NCBI GenBank assembly: GCA_030620005.1
Contig: JAUXAJ010000189.1
Span: 1-10,378, forward strand
DNA length: 10,378 nucleotides
Direction: 5' to 3'
DNA from: Promethearchaeota archaeon
Lineage (GTDB): Archaea > Asgardarchaeota > Lokiarchaeia > Sigynarchaeales > SOKP01
A program made the position numbers and the translations under genes. This document shows positions 6,590-10,378 of the stretch, piece after piece. Every line of letters begins with the position of its first letter. Within the stretch, counting starts at the first letter, position 1. The notes under the pieces are model-generated. The model did no database searches. It was given only the letters and a program-made list of their open reading frames with translations, and was not told the origin of the DNA.

Positions 6590-6642
6590 AAACAAGGGCA
6601 TTCAAGGATTTCGTGAAGATTAGGGAAGGCGAGGACGTGTAA
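6523..6642 (+). CDS. Tiny repeat-containing ORF (39 aa), uncertain
   Basis: ATG at 6523 opens 39 codons: two copies of MSVSNILASS, then KTRAFKDFVKIREGEDV. The frame and codon choice (TCG, GCC, AGC, GTG) look protein-like and differ from the AT-rich host. There is no Shine-Dalgarno. It may be a remnant of a transferred gene; no family is recognised. Confidence 0.25.
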   Translation: MSVSNILASSIAMSVSNILASSKTRAFKDFVKIREGEDV

Positions 6643-6762
6643 ATCTTCGGCGCATATTCTTATTTTTTTTTTCTTTCACGATGACTAATGATGATTAGCT
6701 GATTTAATCACAAAATCGTCGGACTCATTTACTTTTTATATCGGGGAACTAATTTTTCTTCA

Positions 6763-6933
6763 ATGACAAAAATTAAAATCACATCATATCTTGACTGGGA
6801 AAGATCTTTAAAGTTGAGGTCTAAAACCGGTGCGACCCTTAGGACTCGAAAATCAGAGAAAAATACCTTAGGAGTCTCTGATGATAAATTCAAGCGGTTT
6901 TTGAAGGATTGGAAGGAAAAAAATCTTTTCTGA
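6763..6933 (+). CDS. Small basic orphan protein (56 aa)
   Basis: ATG at 6763 starts MTKIKITSYLDWERSLKLRS and the frame ends FKRFLKDWKEKNLF. The chain is strongly basic with a helical, amphipathic C-terminal third, so nucleic-acid contact is possible but only inferred. A TTTTTATAT box at 6733-6741, centred about 26 bases upstream of the ATG, fits a leaderless archaeal transcript and supports a real gene. No family recognised and no cysteine motifs. Confidence 0.45.
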   Translation: MTKIKITSYLDWERSLKLRSKTGATLRTRKSEKNTLGVSDDKFKRFLKDWKEKNLF

Positions 6934-7085
6934 ACTAAAAATTAAAATATCATATCTTTTTTTTGTTAAATTAGCAGATTAATTTCTTGAAGATTATTTG
7001 GTGATTAATTATTACAAGTTGGCGTTGTAAGGATTGTGACATCATCTTCACTTTTGATAATGATTTAAAAGAATCCATTTGGAGC

Positions 7086-7358
7086 ATGTCAAATCAATGT
7101 TGTAAAAAATGCCATGGTAAAAACATTTATCCATTAACTCAAGAAGAACTTGATGCTGTATGTAAATATGAACATATATTTTTCAAGAAATGTCATTCAT
7201 GTGGTAAAAAAACGAAAGTATCCAGTAAGACTGGTTCTTGTAAAAAATGCGATTATAATCACTTGCATTGGGGCAAGTTTAAATGGGAATTAGATAGAAG
7301 AATTTTTAAATGTTATAAATGTGGAACAAAAAAATGCGTATGGTGCAATCGTAAATAA
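7086..7358 (+). CDS. Multi-zinc-ribbon protein; true start probably upstream
   Basis: From the ATG the 90 residues contain CCKKC (C6-C9), CHSC (about 36-39), CKKC (about 52-55), CYKC and CVWC near the end, five CxxC knuckles. Zinc ribbons use them in pairs, which leaves one unpaired. The frame is open upstream to a stop at 7002, and that part reads SWRCKDCDIIFTFDNDLKES, supplying a sixth knuckle and completing three ribbons. No ATG, GTG or TTG is available there (candidates are ATT at 7008 and 7011), so either an unusual start is used or the original start has been lost. The protein is basic and consists of little but zinc sites, typical of nucleic-acid or protein adaptors. Partner unknown. 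Confidence 0.6.
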   Translation: MSNQCCKKCHGKNIYPLTQEELDAVCKYEHIFFKKCHSCGKKTKVSSKTGSCKKCDYNHLHWGKFKWELDRRIFKCYKCGTKKCVWCNRK

Positions 7359-7550
7359 TTATATCATCAAAATCAGCGGTTTTGTAAATTACACGACGGT
7401 TTAAATACTTTTAATTCAAACGGAAAGACAAGACAGATTGATCCGTTAATGGAAGGGTTAATTTTGGACAATTCCCCGCTTTCATGAAAAACCGTAAATT
7501 GCATGAATTGTAGAAGTCGCGTTTACTTGAATGATATAAATATTCATTAA
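7359..7550 (+). pseudogene. Decayed continuation with one in-frame stop, in frame with the zinc-ribbon gene
   Basis: Immediately after the zinc-ribbon stop the same frame stays open for 42 codons (QRFCKLHDGLNTFNSNGKTR, then IDPLMEGLILDNSPLS), meets one TGA at 7485-7487, then continues KTVNCMNCRSRVYLND to a stop at 7548. Both halves look protein-like, and the second holds another CxxC. G+C is higher than in the flanks. It may be what is left of a longer zinc protein or of a separate gene. A chance open frame is possible, so the call is tentative. Confidence 0.3.
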
Positions 7551-7678
7551 TTCAAGGAAAAACAAGATCTTGGTAGCTTGAATCGGATTTAAATTTATAT
7601 GTATAAAAAAGAAATAACTTAATTCATGAATCCTAACACCCAAATATCTTAATGGTAGCACAATGTGCTTGAAAATTC

Positions 7679-7830
7679 CTATCTCTCAATTAAACCTCTT
7701 CACATTATCTGCAATTTTTTCCTCTTCACATTATCTGCAATTTTTTCCTCTTCACATTTTCTGCAACTTCTATCTATCAATTAAACCTCTTCACATTATC
7801 TGCAACTTTTTCCTCTTCAATTTTTCTCCT
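7679..7830. repeat. Degenerate 26-bp tandem repeat array
   Basis: Units beginning CCTCTTCACATTATCTGCAA followed by a T-rich end start at 7695, 7721, 7747 and 7786, with a degraded fifth at 7812. The first two are identical; the third has ATTTTC for ATTATC and is extended by 13 bases. A second-level repeat, CTATCT(C/A)TCAATTAAA, precedes the copies at 7695 and 7786 (7679-7694 and 7770-7785), so a 91-bp block also recurs. There are no unique spacers, so this is not CRISPR. It lies 55-200 bases upstream of the operon TATA box, where it could bind a regulator, or it may be a simple satellite. Confidence 0.85.
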
Positions 7831-7884
7831 CATTAAGATAGGTAGATCATTTTTTTCTATATTTTTGGTTAATTTAAAGAAAGA

Positions 7885-7892
7885 TTTAAATA
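7885..7892 (+). promoter_or_regulatory. TATA box of the TPR/NYN operon
   Basis: TTTAAATA preceded by purine-rich AAAGAAAGA resembles an archaeal BRE/TATA pair. Initiation about 25 bases downstream would give a leader of roughly 45 bases before the ATG at 7961. The box overlaps the alternative ATG at 7892 and lies downstream of the TTG at 7865, which argues against those longer starts. Confidence 0.5.
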
Positions 7893-7960
7893 TGACTGTT
7901 GATATATTTAATATAATGTTAAAAATAAAATTTTTAAAAATAGGTTTTAAAGGTAATATA

Positions 7961-8488
7961 ATGACTGATTTTAACTTTTTTAGCTTAGAAACTCAAATTT
8001 CTGAAATTATTTTTAATGAGGCATTGAAATGCTACAATAATAAAAACTTTGAAGCTGCTTTATTAAATGTTAATAAAGCCATAGCATTATCCCCCGATCA
8101 AATGCTTTTTTATAGGTTAAAAGCAAAAATATTTTTAAAAAAAAATGAACTCTCACTTGCTCTAAGAGCTATAAATAGGGCTATTAAATTAAAACCATAT
8201 TTCTGTGAACTCTACAAATTAAAAAATGTAGTCCTGCTATTTTCAGGTAAATTTAAGGAATTATTCATTTCTTTAGATGAATTAACAAGATTAAATCCCG
8301 AAAGTGCAATTGAAAGTAACATAATTAAGGCAAAAATTATAGGTTTTGCATTAAAGAAGCATGACGTTGCTCTCCATGAGATTGAACAGGTATTGATTGA
8401 AAGTCCTTTCCATGAGGATGCCCTAAAAGTTAAAAAGGAATTGTTAGAATTAAGATTTGATACAATAAATAATCACCTATATATTTAA
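7961..8488 (+). CDS. TPR-repeat protein, first gene of a four-gene operon (175 aa)
   Basis: Successive 34-residue helix pairs are visible: about residues 14-47 (ALKCYNNKNFEAALLNVNKA, then IALSPDQ), 48-81 (AKIFLKKNELSLALRAINRA, then IKLKP), a weaker one near 82-115 (ending LTRLNPES), and about 118-152 (GFALKKHDVALHEIEQVL). This is a classic TPR array, which binds peptides or partner proteins and has no catalytic role of its own. The ATG at 7961 follows an AAAGGTAAT ribosome-binding site and suits the upstream TATA box; a longer frame back to 7865 would add 32 lysine/isoleucine-rich residues and is less likely. Only 16 bases separate it from the RNase gene, so a role as scaffold or regulator for that enzyme is a reasonable inference. 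Confidence 0.8.
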   Translation: MTDFNFFSLETQISEIIFNEALKCYNNKNFEAALLNVNKAIALSPDQMLFYRLKAKIFLKKNELSLALRAINRAIKLKPYFCELYKLKNVVLLFSGKFKELFISLDELTRLNPESAIESNIIKAKIIGFALKKHDVALHEIEQVLIESPFHEDALKVKKELLELRFDTINNHLYI

Positions 8489-8504
8489 AGAAGGTCAAAA
8501 AAAC

Positions 8505-8960
8505 ATGATTAATTTAACATTTTATCCTCATTACGAGGAAATGGAATATGTAATTGATGGAGCAAACGTATGCCATCATGAAAAGAAATATCGAAACACA
8601 CCCGTATTAGGAAATTTGCTCTTGATGATTGAAAACTTGAAAGCATTAGGAGTGAAAGAAAATGAGATAATAATCTATTTTGATGCGACCTTATTTCATG
8701 AAATCGATGACCGCAGAAAGTATTTAGAATTCTTGAAAAAAAAAAATTTCTCTCAAACTCCTGCTGGAGTTAAGGCAGATGAATATATTTTAAATTATTG
8801 CTTGAATCATCAATCCACTCTTATTATTTCAAATGATCTCTTTCGAGAGTATTATGACCAATTACCAGATGTTCATTGGATTGAAAAAAAAAGGATTACT
8901 TATCTAAAAAATAAAAAACAGTTTCAATTTGTTCCAATGATAAAAAAAATTAACATTTAA
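8505..8960 (+). CDS. NYN/PIN-like ribonuclease of the Zc3h12a (Regnase/MCPIP) type
   Basis: The 151-residue chain is essentially one domain. It shows EYVIDGANVCHH (D18, N21), IIIYFDATL (D60), GVKADEYIL (D92, E93) and IISNDLFREYYDQLP (N110, D111), then KKRITYLKNKKQFQFVP. These are the acidic metal-binding positions and the SND-R signature of the NYN (PIN-like) superfamily. The order and C-terminal W-I-x(3)-R-I-x-Y-x(6)-F pattern fit the RNase_Zc3h12a branch, whose animal members cut structured mRNA. All expected acidic residues are present, so activity is likely. There is no CCCH finger or other RNA-binding domain, so specificity may come from partners. AAGGTC at 8491-8496 is its ribosome-binding site, overlapping the intergenic gap after the TPR gene. 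Family call is strong; substrate unknown. Confidence 0.85.
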   Translation: MINLTFYPHYEEMEYVIDGANVCHHEKKYRNTPVLGNLLLMIENLKALGVKENEIIIYFDATLFHEIDDRRKYLEFLKKKNFSQTPAGVKADEYILNYCLNHQSTLIISNDLFREYYDQLPDVHWIEKKRITYLKNKKQFQFVPMIKKINI

Positions 8961-9001
8961 TGATATAAATCTAAAATTAAAAAAAAAAAGAGGAATTATA
9001 T

Positions 9002-9160
9002 ATGAAAAATGATGTGTTTATACTAAGGACCTTAATCGTTGATGATTTAGAAAAGCCAATATCAGATAAAAAGCTATTAAATGAATTTATTTATGTCTGC
9101 AAAGAACTATTTTGTAATAATGAAGAAATTGAATTTATTATGGGAATATTCACTATTTAG
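9002..9160 (+). CDS. Small orphan protein, third gene of the operon (52 aa)
   Basis: ATG at 9002 follows an AAGAGGA Shine-Dalgarno (8988-8994) at ideal spacing, one of the best ribosome-binding sites in the window, so translation is likely despite the size. The product (MKNDVFILRTLIVDDLEKPI ... NEEIEFIMGIFTI) is slightly acidic and mixed helix/strand, with two cysteines (YVCKELFC) about three-fifths along. It has no membrane segment or signal. It lies 41 bases after the RNase gene and 18 before the next gene. Size and position would suit an inhibitor or small partner of the RNase, but nothing in the sequence proves this. Family unknown. Confidence 0.6.
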   Translation: MKNDVFILRTLIVDDLEKPISDKKLLNEFIYVCKELFCNNEEIEFIMGIFTI

Positions 9161-9178
9161 GGGAGAGAAAAACCAATC

Positions 9179-9526
9179 ATGAACATTGAAGTATTGAATA
9201 GAATTAATGAACTTTATCATCAAAAAAAGGAATTATTTTCTTTAAAATGTAAGTATAAATTTACCTTATATTACGATCTAAGCAGAATAGGAGAATTTAA
9301 ATGTCATGCTTATTCATTAAAAGAAGCGAAAAGGAAATTGGAGAAGTGGATTATCGATCCTGACTGTGTTTTCAAAGAAAAGGAAAAAGTAAAACATGAA
9401 TTTGATGAAGCGGAATTAAAATTCTTAGAAAGATGCTTGACTGAAGAATTAGAAAAAAAATTTCATGATAATTATCTTAGAGGATTTGAAAGCGAATTTA
9501 TTGAAGAAGAAGAGTATTACGATTAA
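9179..9526 (+). CDS. Orphan protein with acidic C-terminus, fourth gene of the operon (115 aa)
   Basis: The start is supported by GGGAGAG at 9161-9167, directly after the stop of the preceding gene, so translation is probably coupled. Residues about 23-60 (KCKYKFTLYYDLSRIGEFKC, then HAYSLKEAKRKLEKW) look like a small alpha/beta unit: two strands followed by a helix with a YSLKEAKRKLEKW pattern, as in modest RNA- or protein-binding domains. The second half is a charged helix or coiled-coil candidate (DEAELKFLERCLTEELEKKF) ending in the very acidic EFIEEEEYYD. There are no catalytic motifs. The acidic tail could mimic nucleic acid or shield a basic partner such as the RNase; that is inference only. 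Family not recognised. Confidence 0.7.
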   Translation: MNIEVLNRINELYHQKKELFSLKCKYKFTLYYDLSRIGEFKCHAYSLKEAKRKLEKWIIDPDCVFKEKEKVKHEFDEAELKFLERCLTEELEKKFHDNYLRGFESEFIEEEEYYD

Positions 9527-9543
9527 AGAGTATTATGATTAAA
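9512..9543. repeat. 16-bp near-perfect tandem duplication across the stop codon
   Basis: GAGTATTACGATTAAA (9512-9527) is followed at once by GAGTATTATGATTAAA, differing at one base. The first copy holds the stop codon of the 115-aa gene, so the duplication leaves the protein unchanged and repeats the stop context just downstream. Confidence 0.8.
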
Positions 9544-9556
9544 AAAGTGTAAGTTC

Positions 9557-9585
9557 GATGTACCACATTGGAGTGGTATCACATC
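9557..9585 (+). terminator. Hairpin after the TPR/NYN operon, possible terminator
   Basis: TACCAC and GTGGTA form a 6-bp stem around ATTGGA, extended by GATG/CATC with a three-base bulge. It lies 30 bases after the last operon gene. No T-run follows directly, but a T7 tract at 9622-9628, the usual archaeal termination signal, lies 37 bases further on. The hairpin may protect the transcript 3' end, with the T7 tract ending transcription. Confidence 0.4.
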
Positions 9586-9666
9586 TAATTAAAATAAAAC
9601 ATCAAAAAAAAGATGACAATATTTTTTTAATGAAAAAATAAATAGTAGGAAAAGAATACTATATTC

Positions 9667-10093
9667 ATGGTCTCCATAAAAGACATTAATATCGACATAA
9701 CTCCGATAAAAAGAGCTTCCAGCGAATATGACATTGAACATTGGTTTGACAGTCTTTTCGACGATATGGGATTGAATTATCAAGCATAACAAAGAATTCT
9801 AAGGGGGAAACCCGATTGTTTAATTGGAGACATCATCATAGACTTCAAGTTCAAGATAAGCAATCGCCAGTTAACTCAATGGGTCAGTTCAAAAGGACGG
9901 CAATATATAAAAGAATATCGCGATTCCCAAGGTAAAAATCTCTGTTGAACGTTGGACATGAGGAACTTGGTAAACCCAATAAGATCCATGCACGCATGTG
10001 AAATGGTATCCCGACCGCAAGGAAGGGGGAAGGCTTAGTGGGCAGAGGATGCTGGAAAAAGCGAATGCCATCCCATCTTTCTGTAGAGTTTGA
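9667..10093 (+). pseudogene. Decayed PD-(D/E)XK nuclease gene
   Basis: ATG at 9667 begins MVSIKDINIDITPIKRASSE and reaches a TAA at 9787. The same frame then continues with KPDCLIGDIIIDFKFKIS, a textbook PD-x8-DxK nuclease core, to QYIKEYRDSQGKN and a TGA at 9946. Protein-like sequence then moves one frame back twice: KSLLNVGHEELGKPNKIHAR (from 9936, consistent with a lost A in an A5 run), and VKWYPDRKEGGRLSGQRMLE, ending at a stop at 10091-10093. Together the pieces give about 140 codons, a plausible size for a small single-domain nuclease. The patch is G+C-richer than neighbours and sits in AT-rich DNA, suggesting transfer followed by decay. Sequencing error could explain some lesions, but three in 430 bases favours a real pseudogene. 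Confidence 0.65.
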
Positions 10094-10214
10094 ATATTTC
10101 CAAGATTGTTTATTTAAAAATTGAATTACATTACAGAAGTTCTCTAATCTAAGTAATTTTTTAATTGTGGCGGCACATATTTTTTAAATTTAGCTCTATT
10201 TTTTTTAATAAATA

Positions 10215-10378
10215 TTAACTAACGAAAGTTTGAACAAATTTATAGAAATTTAATAGAGTATCTTGAACATTTTTTATCAATTCTTCTGAGTTCTCTAAAA
10301 TCTCACACCCTCTCGGATATTGTTTTAAAACATGAAGTCCTGCACCCCAACCACTGTCTCTTTCTGAATCTTCTGGGT
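10215..10378 (-). CDS. 3' end of an unidentified leftward gene (partial)
   Basis: A minus frame enters from the right edge and runs 54 codons to a TAA at 10215-10217. It reads DSGWGAGLHVLKQYPRGCEI, then ENSEELIKNVQDTLLNFYKF. Codon use matches the AT-rich host genes, and the helical, charged C-terminus looks genuine. The Gly/Trp-rich start of the visible part may belong to a conserved core, but too little is present to name a family. Between it and the nuclease remnant (10094-10214) only AT-rich non-coding sequence with T- and A-runs is seen. Confidence 0.55.
   Translation of the reverse strand, partial: PEDSERDSGWGAGLHVLKQYPRGCEILENSEELIKNVQDTLLNFYKFVQTFVS

Larger units (their letters stand above)
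6229..6762. other. Gene-poor stretch with short tandem repeats
   Basis: No gene of ordinary size is visible. The stretch holds a small palindrome GTGTAA-T-TTACAC (6349-6361), two repeat patches and one 39-codon ORF listed separately, and a T-rich tract near 6660-6675. Pockets such as 6310-6365 are richer in G+C than the surrounding AT-rich sequence, like the Cse1 fragment beside it, so this may be further decayed acquired DNA. Confidence 0.4.

Noticed and set aside
7650..7675. tRNA-like D-arm string (AATGGTAGCACAATGTGC)
   Set aside because: No acceptor stem, anticodon arm or T-arm can be found around it.
7679..7830. Possible CRISPR array
   Set aside because: Units are directly adjacent or separated by another repeated segment; there are no unique spacers of regular length.
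7865..7960. Longer N-terminus for the TPR protein from TTG 7865 or ATG 7892
   Set aside because: The stretch contains the likely TATA box, is low-complexity, and ATG 7961 has a proper ribosome-binding site.
9589..9792. Leftward 67-codon ORF
   Set aside because: It covers the antisense of an intergenic poly-A-rich tract and the start of the nuclease remnant; its Phe/Leu richness comes from AT composition.
9889..10071. Leftward 60-codon ORF
   Set aside because: Antisense shadow of the G+C-richer nuclease pseudogene; the plus strand carries the recognisable motif.

Overview
The window is strongly AT-rich, with archaeal-style signals: TTTAAATA-type TATA boxes about 25 bases upstream of several starts, and Shine-Dalgarno sites (GAGG, AAGGT) inside one operon. 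Gene content (a Bles03/DUF1917-like protein, a Zc3h12a/NYN-type RNase, TPR proteins, many small zinc-knuckle proteins) fits an archaeon with eukaryote-like genes, such as an Asgard (Promethearchaeota/Lokiarchaeia-like) lineage. That placement is inference; the window has no rRNA, tRNA or housekeeping marker. It reads as an accessory region of small orphan genes mixed with broken pieces of others.

Layout. 1-1239 (minus) is a partial gene for a membrane-anchored, helical/TPR-like protein with a 15-residue internal duplication. 1240-1721 holds short debris only. 1722-2861 (plus) has a stand-alone PD-(D/E)XK nuclease-like protein, two very small coupled ORFs and a small CxxC protein. 2996-4186 (minus) is a 396-residue protein with a HEPN-like R-x4-H motif and a C-terminal zinc site. 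A compact foldable element lies just upstream of it, followed by gene fragments on both strands. 4767-5339 (minus) is the Bles03/DUF1917 homologue. 5490-6228 is a TPR fragment joined to an N-terminal fragment of type I-E CRISPR Cascade Cse1/CasA, with no CRISPR array or other cas gene in view. 6229-7860 holds short tandem repeats, small ORFs, a multi-zinc-ribbon protein whose first knuckle lies upstream of its first ATG, and a satellite-like 26-bp repeat. 7885-9526 is the cleanest unit: a promoter and four co-directional genes (TPR protein, NYN RNase, 52-aa protein, 115-aa protein), each with a ribosome-binding site. 9667-10093 is a decayed PD-(D/E)XK nuclease, and 10215-10378 (minus) is the 3' end of a gene entering from the right.

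How the genes fit together. The best candidate for an undescribed system is the four-gene operon at 7961-9526, where a predicted endoribonuclease is co-expressed with a TPR scaffold and two orphan small proteins behind a repeat-rich upstream region. The HEPN-like protein, the PD-(D/E)XK proteins and the Cse1 remnant give the region a nucleic-acid-targeting (defence-island) flavour. The broken genes tend to sit in patches with more G+C and different codon choice than the intact genes, which points to acquired and decaying DNA. Functions beyond the named families are not established by the sequence.
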